A DNA stretch of 64,000 nucleotides from DATKUK01 sp035530655 (GCA_035530655.1 DATKUK010000142.1:62001-126000); one strand, 5' to 3'. Shown: positions 1 to 9,367, numbered from the stretch's first letter. The notes: generated by a model from the letters alone, not told the origin. Made by a program: numbers and translations.

Positions 1-1778
1 GCCTCGAGATAAAACGTCAGGCTCGACCCGCCGGTCCCGACGTCGATGGTCCACTTGTGCTCCATGTACGTGTAGCGGGACTTTGGTGGGCCGTCGGACT
101 GGTATTCCTGGAGGCCCTCGTATACGTCGTCGCTGGCCTGTGTGTCGACGTAGGTCCCGGTGATGTTGGCGATCACCGGAATGTCGGCGTTGGCGGTGCA
201 GTCGACCGGGCCGCCGCCCTCCGGGTTGACGGTGACGATCAGCATGTCGGTGCGACTGAACTCGCCATCGTCGGCTTCGAGCTGAAGCTCGTAGTTGCCG
301 GCCGCGCTGAACGTGGCGGTGGTGTCCACGGCGTTGGGATCGCCGAAGCTGACCGTGCCGGGCCCGCTCAGCTTGGTCCAGAACGTGGTGAGGGCGCCCG
401 GCGGGTCGGGCAGGCCGTCGTCGCTCACCGTGCCGTCAAGGCTCACCGTGTCTACCGGCAGGGTGATGGCCTGATCGCTTCCGGCGTCGACGCTGGGGGA
501 CTGGTTGGCGTTCGGATCGGCCTCGTCCGCGCCCAAATCGTAGCCGCTGCCGAGGGGTCTGGCGTCCTGATCGATGTCGTAAGCCGGTGCGTAGGCGGCG
601 CTGGCCAGGTTGAGTGCAGCCGATCCGCCGCCGATGTGCAGGTCGCCGGCCGCCGCGTTGACCCAGGAAGGATCGCCCGTGAACGTGTTCGTGCCGAACG
701 GCGGGCAATTGTTCCAGAACAAATTGTAGTCGGCCACGAGCGTATTGCCGGACTCGATGTACGGGCCCGTAGCCGTGTCCATGATGCAGTTGTACATGTA
801 CGCAGTCGCGCCGGTGTATGTGCCCATGTAGACGGGTCGGCCGCTGGGATCGTTGGAGTAGAGGCTGCTGTTAACGATCTCGACGTCGATCGGGGCGTAT
901 TCGGGGGTGAAGCGGATCAACTCGGGGTTCTCGGCGAATCCGCTGATGTTGTAGAGGAAGCAGTTCTTTACGACGTGGCCTGTGCCGGCAAAGAACGTCA
1001 GCGGCGCGCCCTTGTTATCGTGAATGATGCACGAGTCGAAGATGTGCCCGCCGGGCTGGGCCCCGTTGACCTGGATGCCGTGCTTGCCGCCGTTGGTGAA
1101 GTGGCAGTTTCGAACGACGAAATCCTCCGAATCGCCCACGAGGTACATCACGTGCGAGTACGAGTCGTCGCGGTTGCGGGCGTAGACGTTTTCCATCAGG
1201 CAGTCGCCCAACGGAGCGTGCTGGAAGCAGCCTTGGTCGGCGTCGGTGCACGCGACGTTGCGGAAGGTCACGTGATGGCTGAACCGGATGTTGAAGCACC
1301 AGACGGTGCTGTTGGGGTGCGGCACGTTGGTGATTTCGAGCAGAAACGAGTGGGGGTCAGTGATGTCCGGGTTACCCGCCCCGTCGACCACGAGGTAGTT
1401 GTGGAAGTTGGTGCTGAAGCCCCAGTAACTCTTGCTGACGTTGCGCAGATCGATGATGGCCTTCTCGGTCGCCCCCGGCAGCGTCGTCAGCGTGATGGGG
1501 TTTCCCAGCTCGCCGTCGGCCCAGAACAGCAGCCGCTGTTTGTTCTTCGACGTGTAGAACACCGAGGGGATGTGCAACCCGGGCATGACGTATACGATGT
1601 CACCGGGGCTGGTGGCGTTGTAGAGCCCCGTCTGCACCTCCTTGAACGGTGTTTGCTCGCTCAGGCCGTCGTTGGTGTCGTCGCCGGTCGGCGAGACGTA
1701 GTACGCCGTCGCCAGCGCCGGCGGCGCGATAGAGGCGACCAGCAGGCCCACTACGGCTGCAATCCACAGTTTTGACAT
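1..1778 (-). CDS. Secreted right-handed beta-helix protein with PKD/Ig-like domain (3' end beyond window)
   Basis: The reading frame is open from an ATG at 1778 (GGGAGG ribosome site 8 bases upstream) to the window edge, so the C-terminus is missing; about 592 codons are visible. It starts with a signal peptide (MSKLWIAAVVGLLVASIAPP, cut near ALA). The mature protein begins with YYVSPTGDDTNDGLS, the DUF1565-type opening of secreted beta-helix proteins, followed by several hundred residues rich in short N, G and V strands typical of parallel beta-helix coils. Near residues 450-520 there is a PKD/cadherin-like stretch (VDAGSDQAITLPVDTVSLDG, later LQLEADDGEFSRTD). Probably an exported polysaccharide-binding or lyase-type protein; no catalytic residues can be named. 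The long plus-strand frame over the same bases is its shadow. Confidence 0.85.
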   Translation of the reverse strand, partial: MSKLWIAAVVGLLVASIAPPALATAYYVSPTGDDTNDGLSEQTPFKEVQTGLYNATSPGDIVYVMPGLHIPSVFYTSKNKQRLLFWADGELGNPITLTTLPGATEKAIIDLRNVSKSYWGFSTNFHNYLVVDGAGNPDITDPHSFLLEITNVPHPNSTVWCFNIRFSHHVTFRNVACTDADQGCFQHAPLGDCLMENVYARNRDDSYSHVMYLVGDSEDFVVRNCHFTNGGKHGIQVNGAQPGGHIFDSCIIHDNKGAPLTFFAGTGHVVKNCFLYNISGFAENPELIRFTPEYAPIDVEIVNSSLYSNDPSGRPVYMGTYTGATAYMYNCIMDTATGPYIESGNTLVADYNLFWNNCPPFGTNTFTGDPSWVNAAAGDLHIGGGSAALNLASAAYAPAYDIDQDARPLGSGYDLGADEADPNANQSPSVDAGSDQAITLPVDTVSLDGTVSDDGLPDPPGALTTFWTKLSGPGTVSFGDPNAVDTTATFSAAGNYELQLEADDGEFSRTDMLIVTVNPEGGGPVDCTANADIPVIANITGTYVDTQASDDVYEGLQEYQSDGPPKSRYTYMEHKWTIDVGTGGSSLTFYLE

Positions 1779-2534
1779 GACCAACCTCCCTTCGAAATGT
1801 GCGATTGAACACCGTGACCGCCACGCAGCCGCCACGGTCTGACGAACTGCGATCATAAGGTCGTGCAGCCTCGGCGGCGCAGAGACATCGGCGATGCCAA
1901 CGGTTGGCTTTCGTCCGCCGCTTTGGCACATTTTCGTCTCGACGGTTTTGACGCGGCCAGCGGCCGCGCGACCAGGCCCCTTTTACGACATGCCCCTGTC
2001 ACAGACAGGCGCGCGTATGGTAGTGGGGTGCGATGGCAGCCGCAAGGCCGCCGGCGAGGGCAAAACGCTCGTTAACTCTTCGGAGCAATAGGCTGGTGGT
2101 AAGCGGCTGTCGGCGAGTGCACGTTGCCGCGATGCGGCCGCGTTCAAGAGCCCGGCAGGCCACCCTTTGGTGGACCGCGTTGGCATCGCGGGCGGGCGGA
2201 CGCTGAGTAGCCATCCAGACGGCGGATACGGCCCACAGTGATCTGAAGGGCTGGTGGCCCGGGTCGTCCCGGCCTGGGGGCATGGTTATTGCCCTTGTCC
2301 GTGGGCCGCTGGCGAACGGTCCTCAGCCGTGGTGGGCGAATGGGCTGAGGGTGGTAGCGTGCCAGACAAGCCGATCGGCAGCGTGGGCCTCGGCCTGTCG
2401 CGGCGGCGGCCTGTGGCGACGCGGGGCAGTCCTCGCACCTTGAGTATTGCCTGGCTGTGGTGGGCGATTAAGATGGTTTGCGGCGGATCGGCGTGGCGGG
2501 TCCGATGGATCGGCCCGAAACGTACGGTCGTCGT
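1779..2534. other. Non-coding interval upstream of tRNA-Thr
   Basis: About 750 bases without a convincing gene. Short frames exist on both strands but lack ribosome sites, recognisable motifs and consistent codon use. A weak promoter-like pair, TTGCCT (2447-2452) and TAAGAT (2469-2474) with a 16-base spacer, lies about 60 bases before the tRNA and could drive it. No known structured RNA motif (RNase P, SRP, tmRNA) was recognised. Confidence 0.45.
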
Positions 2535-2607
2535 GCCACTGTAGCTCAAGCGGAAGAGCAGCGGTTTTGTAAACCGCAGGTTGGGGGTTCGAGTCCCCCC
2601 GGTGGCT
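2535..2607 (+). tRNA. tRNA-Thr (anticodon UGU)
   Basis: A complete 73-nt cloverleaf can be folded by eye. The acceptor GCCACTG pairs with CGGTGGC (one T-G pair), the D arm is GCTC/GAGC, the anticodon stem is GCGGT/ACCGC with loop TTTGTAA (anticodon TGT at 2568-2570), and the T arm is GGGGG-TTCGAGT-CCCCC. The discriminator is T, and CCA is not encoded. It is a solitary tRNA gene. Short antisense frames across it give the familiar GGTRTPNLRFTK-type artefact seen when tRNA genes are translated. Confidence 0.97.
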
Positions 2608-2929
2608 GTCAGTTCTCCTTGTCTGCACGCTGCCACCAACGAACGCGAGGTGGTGTCGAACGCGTTCGCAAAAGAAAGACTTGGCCTCCGACAGGTCTAT
2701 TGCACAAGTCGACCTATGACCCAGCTCACGCAGCACAGGAATCGCTGGTACAGCACACCGTATGGGGGTCACGCCGACCTGTATCTCCGCATGGGAACGT
2801 GGCAATCGCGTCCCCACAGCCGGTGCACGGCTTGAATGGCGGCGTTCCAGGCGGACGGTGGATGAGTCGAAAAACAGTAACCGGTCCGGTTAGACCGACC
2901 ACACAGCCGCTGCAACAGCCACCGCAGGC
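2608..2929. other. Gap between tRNA-Thr and the convergent lyase-like gene
   Basis: About 320 bases. No gene is supported. A small perfect inverted repeat, AACCGG-T-CCGGTT, sits at 2879-2891 but is too short and lacks a T run, so it is not called a terminator. Confidence 0.4.
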
Positions 2930-5365
2930 CTACTCCACCCTCTCAACCAGTCCGGCCTCGACGAGCGCGTAGTAGGACAAAGGGTATATCCGAAAATCAG
3001 CTCCGATACTGTCTACCTGATGGAAAGAGTCTCTCCTGATCTCTGGCAGACGTCCCGGGAAGCTCAGGAAGGCAGCCACCTGCTTGAGGTGTGTATCGTC
3101 TCCGGAGGTAAGGTAGTAGAGAGCGGCTACATCGGCTTGGGGGCCGGCCCATGCCTCCAGATGGTACTTCTTTTCGATGCCGACCTTGAGAATCCTCGAA
3201 AAGCTCTTCCTGTTCTTCTCGCTTTGCTCATAGGCGTACCACTCGGCCAGGAGCGGCGGAAAGTATGAGCAGTACATGAAACTTCCATCGCGCTCGGGGG
3301 CAATCGCTTGCTCGTTCGCAGGATCGTCGAGCAGATCGAGGGCGTCATCGAGGTACTGTCTGTAGCGCTGGTCCCCGGTAATGGTCCAGGCACAGAACAC
3401 GGCGTAATAGGCAAGGGTCTTCGACCTGCTGAAACTCCCGGAGAAGAAATCCTTCGCGCCCCCCATGTTCAGGACCGTCTCGGCTGTCATGACGATGCCG
3501 TCCCTGGCGCTCCTGTCGCCCGAGAAGAGATAGTGAAGGGTTCTTCCGGAAGAATACGTGTGATCCGGCGCGCTGTAATCGCCGAAGATGTCGGGTGAAT
3601 GTCTGTGTTGCCATCCCTTGTGATCGCCCGCCCACACCGTAACCACATCCTCGATATTCTTGGCGTAGAGTTCGGCAAAGCGAAAAACCTTGGGATCGCC
3701 CGTTCTGGCGAACTGCTGCCACAGCCCCTTTACGACAAAGTGCTCTCCGTTGATCCATCCCCATTTCGTTCGGTAGTTCCACCACTTGTCCGGGTCGGCC
3801 TCGCGATCGAACCAGGGGATGACACCGAAGTATCGTTGTGTATTGCCGTGCTCGAGGAACCCATACCAACGAAACCAGTCCGTCCGGTGCCTGTCGAGCC
3901 ATTCGACTTCGTCGGCCAGGCGGCAGTTGTAATACTCGGGCCTCTTTTCGCTGGAAGCCCTCACGGGCATTTCTTTTGACTCGGGATACATGAAGCCGCC
4001 GGCCGCCTCGGTAGCGCACATGTACTCCGGTGACGGCGTGATCATGTAGGGGTCGTTGGCCGCCGCGCTGAACCCGGCTACAAAGGTGGGGTCGGGCTTC
4101 TTGGCATAGGGCATGATCCATATGGTGTGAAGCCGGGAGACTCCCAACCCCGAGGAGGTAATCGGTACACCTGCCGGCGCCGCTGGCGGCAAATGTCTCT
4201 GGCCTTCGGGCGAGCACAGGTAGTCGTCGAGATCGTCGGGCCTGCGATCGGGTATGCCTCTCAAATCCAGCAGCCTGCCCGAGTGCAGCGGCGGATACAG
4301 CCACGTCGTGAACGTGCCGGTGGCCGGCTCGATGGAGAAACCTTTCGGGTACAGCTTGGAGGCGTCACGGACAACGGAAAGCATCCCGCCCTGGGCCGAA
4401 TCGATCGACGCCCAGTTGCGCTCCCTGGCGGCCTCAACGAAGTTCTTCTCGTCATAGTAGATTCGATAATGGGGATCGTATTGATCGAACATGGGAAAGC
4501 GCGGCAGGTCATCGTTGTCCATGACGTGGAACTCAGGCCTCGCGGCCGTGTCCGTGAAGCGCGTATGAAGCACCAGGCCGAGGGACTTCAATTGTGAGAG
4601 TTCCGGCGCCAGGTCCCATATCCACCGATAGTCCAGTTTCAGATAGGGCTGTCCGGCGTAGGCGTATATTCTCAGGATGTACGGGTTGGACTGGCTGAAG
4701 TACCAGCCCCGGTCTCTTCCCATGAGCTTGCCTTCGACCCGAATGATGGCACATATCGGGCCGTCCTCTTCGACAACCACCTTGTAGCCGGCTCCGCCCC
4801 TGAGCGAGGAATGGTTCAAAACGCATTCGTCGCGGGTATAGCGCGACCCGATGACCTGGGCCGTCAATTCGGCGGGCGAGGAGAGAACCGGTTTCCCGTC
4901 CAGGCTCAACTCATCGAGAAAGGAGAAGCGGTCTTTCCGCACGGTGAATTCCAGCCGCCCGGTGGACACGACGACGCGATCTTCGGCCTCTTCAACGTGC
5001 ACCGTTGGTGCGGACGTTCGTGTCTTACCGGTGCCGGTCCGCACCAGTCGGGGCTCGCCGGTTCCGTCAGAGAGAAAACGCGCCGTGACCCACCGTATGG
5101 AAGAGTCATCGCCATACCAGCGTGAAGTGACCTCGAATTGGGCGGGAACAACGGCATCGCCTCGCACGATCTGGAGTTCCGAAACACTGAAGGCCACGCC
5201 TCGCTTGAGGGGAATGCCTCCCTCGACGGGCCACAGCGGCTTTTTCGGGTCCTGATTCACCGACTGTATGGTGAAAGGGATGTCGATTGGCGGTCTGGTG
5301 GCGGTGCAGGCAGGCAACAGAAGGGCCGACTGACACAGTAACAGGACGGGCAGGCACTTGGTCAT
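2930..5365 (-). CDS. Lipoprotein, PcRGLX/YetA-like (exo-rhamnogalacturonan lyase-type)
   Basis: An 811-residue protein. The start is placed at 5365 because MTKCLPVLLL begins a lipoprotein signal with lipobox LLPAC; an in-frame extension upstream to 5734 looks unlike a signal sequence. The mature N-terminus (WPVEGGIPLKRGVAF, then RWYGDDSSIRWVTARF) is the RIFT-barrel domain of the PcRGLX/YetA family; the middle is the beta-sandwich, and the C-terminal half, rich in W, Y and helical segments (DKWWNYRTKWGWINGEHFV), fits the alpha/alpha toroid. Known family members include an exo-acting rhamnogalacturonan lyase; here the substrate is unproven. It is likely anchored outside the cytoplasm and acts on pectin-type or other uronic-acid polymers, which agrees with the esterase and GH127 genes just downstream on the other strand. 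Confidence 0.8.
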   Translation of the reverse strand: MTKCLPVLLLCQSALLLPACTATRPPIDIPFTIQSVNQDPKKPLWPVEGGIPLKRGVAFSVSELQIVRGDAVVPAQFEVTSRWYGDDSSIRWVTARFLSDGTGEPRLVRTGTGKTRTSAPTVHVEEAEDRVVVSTGRLEFTVRKDRFSFLDELSLDGKPVLSSPAELTAQVIGSRYTRDECVLNHSSLRGGAGYKVVVEEDGPICAIIRVEGKLMGRDRGWYFSQSNPYILRIYAYAGQPYLKLDYRWIWDLAPELSQLKSLGLVLHTRFTDTAARPEFHVMDNDDLPRFPMFDQYDPHYRIYYDEKNFVEAARERNWASIDSAQGGMLSVVRDASKLYPKGFSIEPATGTFTTWLYPPLHSGRLLDLRGIPDRRPDDLDDYLCSPEGQRHLPPAAPAGVPITSSGLGVSRLHTIWIMPYAKKPDPTFVAGFSAAANDPYMITPSPEYMCATEAAGGFMYPESKEMPVRASSEKRPEYYNCRLADEVEWLDRHRTDWFRWYGFLEHGNTQRYFGVIPWFDREADPDKWWNYRTKWGWINGEHFVVKGLWQQFARTGDPKVFRFAELYAKNIEDVVTVWAGDHKGWQHRHSPDIFGDYSAPDHTYSSGRTLHYLFSGDRSARDGIVMTAETVLNMGGAKDFFSGSFSRSKTLAYYAVFCAWTITGDQRYRQYLDDALDLLDDPANEQAIAPERDGSFMYCSYFPPLLAEWYAYEQSEKNRKSFSRILKVGIEKKYHLEAWAGPQADVAALYYLTSGDDTHLKQVAAFLSFPGRLPEIRRDSFHQVDSIGADFRIYPLSYYALVEAGLVERVE

Positions 5366-6069
5366 GGCTTGCTTCTCTATCTTTGATCTACATCTCACAC
5401 ATTCGCACCCGCGACCGCCGCAGGCGTAGCCGGCGATTCTACAGCCGTTTCGGGACCCCTCAAGCCATGGCCGGGCTCCAGGAAGCGCAGATTGGCCCGG
5501 CGGGCCGTGATCCTGCCCCAAGCCGCTGTCCATCCCGAATGTTCCATCCTCTTTGCTAGTCCAGTACTTACGCGTCTCGCCGGTGCGAAGGATGTCGTCC
5601 CGTCGGGCCTGGAGATCGATCAGGCCCTGATCGCGAAGCGAAAACTCGTCCTGTACGTTGACCTTGGTCAGTTCAGACGAGCTGCTCGGGACGAGGGCCC
5701 GCCGAAGTCTTGCGGCCGCCCCTGATGATGGCACTCGATGTTCTCATAAAGCTTTACGTTAAGGTGAGTTAGAGCGCAAAAACAGCGTCGAGCTTGCTGG
5801 GGTGTGGGGGTCGGGGGCAGCCCGCGGGGACTCTGCGGGGCCGCGGGCGGCGCTGCGCGGGTCTTGGGAGTGGGGTGCGGCGTGGGCAGGGGTGGACTTC
5901 GGGGCGAGAATTCTCTAGTCTGATTCTAACGGAGCTGCGGGGAACGGACTCACCGATGCATCCGGCCGAGAGCCCTCGCGATGCGGCGAAAGGCGACCGG
6001 GTACTCACGCAAGTTGATGTAGGCGCAGGGTTTGTGCGGCCGGCGGCAGGGAGCGGAGTGTAGACGTTA
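5366..6069. other. Intergenic region with an in-frame, coding-like minus-strand stretch (5366-5734)
   Basis: The minus-strand frame of the lipoprotein stays open upstream to 5734. Part of it (RDQGLIDLQARRDDILRTGE, about 5610-5670) has GC-rich third positions like real coding sequence. It precedes the lipoprotein signal peptide, so it cannot be an ordinary N-terminus; it may be a gene remnant or chance. Between 5735 and 6069 nothing convincing is seen; the 89-codon plus-strand frame at 5794-6063 has low-complexity G/R content and no ribosome site. Confidence 0.4.
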
Positions 6070-6921
6070 GTGGCAGGTGACAGGAGTCTGACCGGTTTGG
6101 CGGGGCTGTGCACCGCAGCGGCGCTGGCGGTGCTTGCGGCGGGCTGTGCCGTTCCGCAGGGCGCGGGCAAGGGTACGCTGCTGCGGGTGGCCGAACCGAC
6201 GACAGGGCGACCCTATTGGTTGTACCTGCCGCAGCAATACCCGGCTGAGACATCGCGCACGGGGACGGGCAGGCGCTGGCCCCTGGTTGTAACGCTGCAC
6301 GGGATGAAGCCGTTCGACAGCTACCACGGTCAGATTGACGAGTGGCAGCAGCAGGCCGACGCATACGGCTTTGTCGTCTGCTCGCCGAATCTGGACACGT
6401 CGCATCTGTTCATGGAGCTGCCGCTGCGGAAGGTGCATTCGTACGTCGAGCGGGACGAACGGGCGATCCTGGCGGTGATGGACCATGTGTTCCGGACCAC
6501 CGACGCCGACCCGCAACAAGTGCTGATCACGAGCTGGTCGTCGGGGGGGTATCTGGCGCACTATATGCTGAATCACCACCCGCATCGGTTCACGTGTCTG
6601 GCGGTTCGGCAGAGCAACTTCTCCGAGACGATTCTGAATCCTCAGTATGCCCATCTGTACGTGGGCACTCCCATTGCGATCTTCTTCGGGCAGAACGACT
6701 TTGCCATTTGCCGAGAGGAGTCGACGCGGGCTGTCGAATGGTATCGGGAGCGGGGCTTTTCGGTAACGGCCTACCTCGTGGAGGGGTTGGGGCATGAGCG
6801 GACGCCGCAGACGGCGGCCAACTACTTTGCCCGCGTCTGTCAGGTGCAGGTGGAGGACAAGACCATAGCGCAGCGTGCCCTGGCGCGCATCCGTGCCCAG
6901 CCGGTCGCCATCGCACAGTAG
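6070..6921 (+). CDS. Lipoprotein alpha/beta hydrolase (esterase, PHB-depolymerase/LpqC-like)
   Basis: A 283-residue protein with a GTG start (GGAG 11 bases upstream) and lipoprotein signal ending in LAAGC. The fold signature is clear: WPLVVTLHGM (oxyanion strand), then QVLITSWSSGGYLAHYM as nucleophile elbow, GTPIAIFFGQNDF supplying the acid Asp and VEGLGHER the His. The elbow reads S-W-S-S-G rather than the usual G-x-S-x-G. The family includes feruloyl/acetyl xylan esterases and depolymerases, so a role in removing ester groups from polysaccharide is plausible but not shown. It lies 89 bases upstream of the GH127 gene on the same strand and may be co-transcribed with it. Confidence 0.78.
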   Translation: MAGDRSLTGLAGLCTAAALAVLAAGCAVPQGAGKGTLLRVAEPTTGRPYWLYLPQQYPAETSRTGTGRRWPLVVTLHGMKPFDSYHGQIDEWQQQADAYGFVVCSPNLDTSHLFMELPLRKVHSYVERDERAILAVMDHVFRTTDADPQQVLITSWSSGGYLAHYMLNHHPHRFTCLAVRQSNFSETILNPQYAHLYVGTPIAIFFGQNDFAICREESTRAVEWYRERGFSVTAYLVEGLGHERTPQTAANYFARVCQVQVEDKTIAQRALARIRAQPVAIAQ

Positions 6922-7010
6922 ACGTCCGGGTCTTGGGGGGAAACCATTGGGTAATCACGATTTGCCGTGGCACTTGTTATCATGGCTGCATGGCAAGGAG
7001 GAACGCGGCT

Positions 7011-8942
7011 ATGGGCAAGCCATCGGCCGGGCGAGCGTTGCGACGGCTGAGGCCGTTGGATGTAGACGCCGTGACGATCGACGGGGGGTTCTGGGGACTG
7101 CGTCAGCAGATCAATCGCCAGGCGACGATTCCGGCCGTCTACCGCCGATGCAAGCAGACCGGCAGAATCGATGCGTTCCGACTGGATTGGCGGCTGGGCC
7201 GACGACGACAGCCTCACGTATTCTGGGATTCCGACGTGGCCAAGTGGGTCGAGGCGGCGGCCCTGAGTTTAACTACGCATCCCGACCGACGGCTGGCCAG
7301 GCTGGTCGATCGAGTGGTCGATCTGATCGTCTCGGCCCAGCAGCCGGACGGTTATCTCAACACGCACTTCATCGTCGTCGAGCCGGAAAAACGCTGGTGC
7401 AACCTGCGCGACCAACATGAGTTGTACTGCGCGGGGCATCTGACGGAGGCGGCGGTGGCTCACTTTCACGCCACTGGCAGCCGCAGGTTTCTCGACGCGA
7501 TGGCGCGCTACGCTGACTACATCGGCTCGGTGTTCGGGCGGGGTCGGGGCAAGAAACGCGGGTACCCCGGTCACGAGGAGATCGAACTGGCGCTGGTGAA
7601 GCTATTCGAGGCCACCGAGGCCAACCGTTTTCTGGGTTTGGCGAAGTACTTCGTCGACGAGCGCGGTCGTCGGCCTCACTACTTCGACACGGAGGCGCGG
7701 GCACGGGGTGACGATCCGCACGATTACCGCCTTCGTACGCACGAGGTTTTTCAGGCGCATCGGCCGGTGCGTCAGCAGAGCGAGGTGGTCGGCCACGCGG
7801 TCCGTGCGTTCTACCTTTGCTCGGGCATGGCCGACGTGGCGGCCTTGACCGGCGACACCGAACTGCTGGCGGCGTGCCGGCGACTATGGCGCGACGCGAC
7901 CGAGCGGAAGATGTACATCACCGGTGGGGTGGGTCCGTCGGCCCACAACGAGGGATTCACGCGTCCTTACGACCTGCCGAACGAGACGGCTTACGCGGAG
8001 ACGTGCGCGGCGATCGCGTTGGTGTTCTTCGCTCACCGGATGCTTCAAATCGAGGCCGACGGTAAGTACGCCGACGTGATGGAGCGAGCTTTGTACGACG
8101 GCGTGCCAAGCGGCGTGTCGCTGGACGGTGAGCGATTCTTTTACGTCAATCCCTTGGCTGTGGCTACGGGTGCGGCCGGCGCCGGTGCGCGGCACCATGC
8201 GACTTGCCGCCAACCGTGGTTCGGCACGGCGTGCTGCCCGCCGAATATCGCTCGTCTGATCGCGTCTTTGGGGCGATACGTCTACTCCGTGGGCAAAGGC
8301 GCCGTTTACGTGCATCTGTATGTGGCCGGCAGCGGGCGGGCCGAGATCGCCGGGCGGAAGGTGATGCTGACGCAGCAGACGGACTATCCCTGGGACGGCT
8401 GCGTGCACATCCGCGTCGGTTTGAATGGGCCGGCGACGTTCTCGCTGATGCTGCGGGTTCCAGGCTGGTGCAAAAGCTACACACTTGGCGTCAACGGCAA
8501 GCGGGTTGCCGGTCGTCCGGTGAGGGGCTACGTACGAATCCGCCGACGCTGGCAGGACGGCGACCGGGTCGAGCTGTCGCTGGCCATGCCCGTCGAGCGG
8601 ATGGCGGCGCACCCGGCGGTGGGGGCGGATGCGGGAAGGGTGGCGTTGCAGCGCGGGCCGGTGGTGTACTGCCTGGAGCAGTGTGACCACGCCGTCGATG
8701 TGCACAGCATCGCGCTGCCGAAGCAGGCTAAGCTTCACGCTCACTTCGCCAGAAAGCTGCTCGGCGGGACGACGGTCATCGAAGGCCAGGGATCGGCGTG
8801 CGCGGCGACCGGCTGGAAGGGGCAACTGTATCGGCCCGTTGGCGAGGGCAGGGCCCGACGCGTGCGGATTAGGGCGGTTCCGTACTGCCTGTGGGGCAAT
8901 CGGCGCCCCGGGGCGATGGCTGTGTGGCTGCCGCAGGCCTGA
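7011..8942 (+). CDS. Glycoside hydrolase family 127, beta-L-arabinofuranosidase-like (DUF1680)
   Basis: A 643-residue protein. The start at 7011 is chosen because AAGGAGG lies 9 bases before it; the frame is open upstream for 26 more codons. The alpha/alpha-barrel has the GH127 catalytic set: the acid/base Glu in NEGFTRPYDLPNE (Glu314), zinc ligands Glu330 and Cys332 in AETCA, and the pair Cys408-Cys409 in GTACCPPN, the first of which corresponds to the nucleophilic Cys of the bifidobacterial enzyme HypBA1. All four zinc ligands are kept, so it should be active. No signal peptide is visible, so it may act on arabino-oligosaccharides after uptake. A beta-sandwich C-terminus follows (residues ~430-640). 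Confidence 0.9.
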   Translation: MGKPSAGRALRRLRPLDVDAVTIDGGFWGLRQQINRQATIPAVYRRCKQTGRIDAFRLDWRLGRRRQPHVFWDSDVAKWVEAAALSLTTHPDRRLARLVDRVVDLIVSAQQPDGYLNTHFIVVEPEKRWCNLRDQHELYCAGHLTEAAVAHFHATGSRRFLDAMARYADYIGSVFGRGRGKKRGYPGHEEIELALVKLFEATEANRFLGLAKYFVDERGRRPHYFDTEARARGDDPHDYRLRTHEVFQAHRPVRQQSEVVGHAVRAFYLCSGMADVAALTGDTELLAACRRLWRDATERKMYITGGVGPSAHNEGFTRPYDLPNETAYAETCAAIALVFFAHRMLQIEADGKYADVMERALYDGVPSGVSLDGERFFYVNPLAVATGAAGAGARHHATCRQPWFGTACCPPNIARLIASLGRYVYSVGKGAVYVHLYVAGSGRAEIAGRKVMLTQQTDYPWDGCVHIRVGLNGPATFSLMLRVPGWCKSYTLGVNGKRVAGRPVRGYVRIRRRWQDGDRVELSLAMPVERMAAHPAVGADAGRVALQRGPVVYCLEQCDHAVDVHSIALPKQAKLHAHFARKLLGGTTVIEGQGSACAATGWKGQLYRPVGEGRARRVRIRAVPYCLWGNRRPGAMAVWLPQA

Positions 8943-8980
8943 AACGCGGGGTCCAGCTGCCAAAGCGTTTCGGTGGGGGC

Positions 8981-9014
8981 TTGACGGGCGGCCCTTTCAT
9001 GGTAATATTGCCAT
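8981..9014 (+). promoter_or_regulatory. Promoter of the ars operon with overlapping ArsR operator
   Basis: TTGACG (8981-8986) and TAATAT (9003-9008) are spaced by 16 bases, a good sigma70-type promoter. An imperfect palindrome ATGGTAAT-ATTGCCAT (8999-9014, one mismatch between arms) covers the -10 box, and arsR starts 7 bases later. This is the expected geometry for an autorepressing ArsR. A second, related palindrome lies at 9375-9390. Confidence 0.65.
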
Positions 9015-9020
9015 AGAACA

Positions 9021-9344
9021 ATGAAGCTTCGGCGGATGACACAATACGAGGCGCGGGCGAGGATCGCCAAGGCGCTGGCTCATCCGAGCCGGCTGTTGAT
9101 CCTTGACGCCTTGCAGCAAAAGTCCATGTGCGTGTGCGAACTGACCGAGTTGGTGGGGGCCGATCAGTCCACCGTGTCCAAGCACCTGGCGGTGCTGAGG
9201 CAGGCAGGTATGGTGGAGGATCACAAACGGGGGGCAATGAGCGTCTATCGGTTGAAGGTGAGTTGCCTGGAAGGTTTTTGGCAGTGTATCGAATCGGTGC
9301 TGAAGGAAAACCTCAGGACACAGCGGTCGGCGGTCGGGCGGTAG
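9021..9344 (+). CDS. arsR: ArsR-family metalloregulator
   Basis: A 107-residue winged-helix repressor. The helix-turn-helix is easily seen (LAHPSRLLILDAL, then VGADQSTVSKHLAVLRQAGM, then the wing DHKRGAMSVYRL). Residues 36-41 read MCVCEL, the Cys-x-Cys of the ELCVCDL-type As(III)/Sb(III) binding site, with a third Cys in VSCLEGF near residue 88. It probably represses the operon until trivalent arsenic binds. ATG at 9036 (MTQYEAR) is an alternative start. It is the first gene of a co-directional set that ends with acr3, so arsenic is the likely inducer. Confidence 0.92.
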   Translation: MKLRRMTQYEARARIAKALAHPSRLLILDALQQKSMCVCELTELVGADQSTVSKHLAVLRQAGMVEDHKRGAMSVYRLKVSCLEGFWQCIESVLKENLRTQRSAVGR

Positions 9345-9367
9345 GCTCGGGCGGTTCTTTTTTTGCC

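Noticed and set aside
57..1775. 572-codon plus-strand frame over the beta-helix gene
   Set aside because: It is a shadow of the minus-strand gene, which has a signal peptide, ribosome site and beta-helix motifs; the plus frame is low-complexity V/G/R/A.
2286..2817. Minus-strand frames with GGTRTPNLRFTK-type text
   Set aside because: These are antisense translations of tRNA-Thr and its surroundings, a well-known artefact.
2879..2891. AACCGG-T-CCGGTT as a terminator
   Set aside because: The stem is only 6 bp with a 1-base loop and no T run follows.
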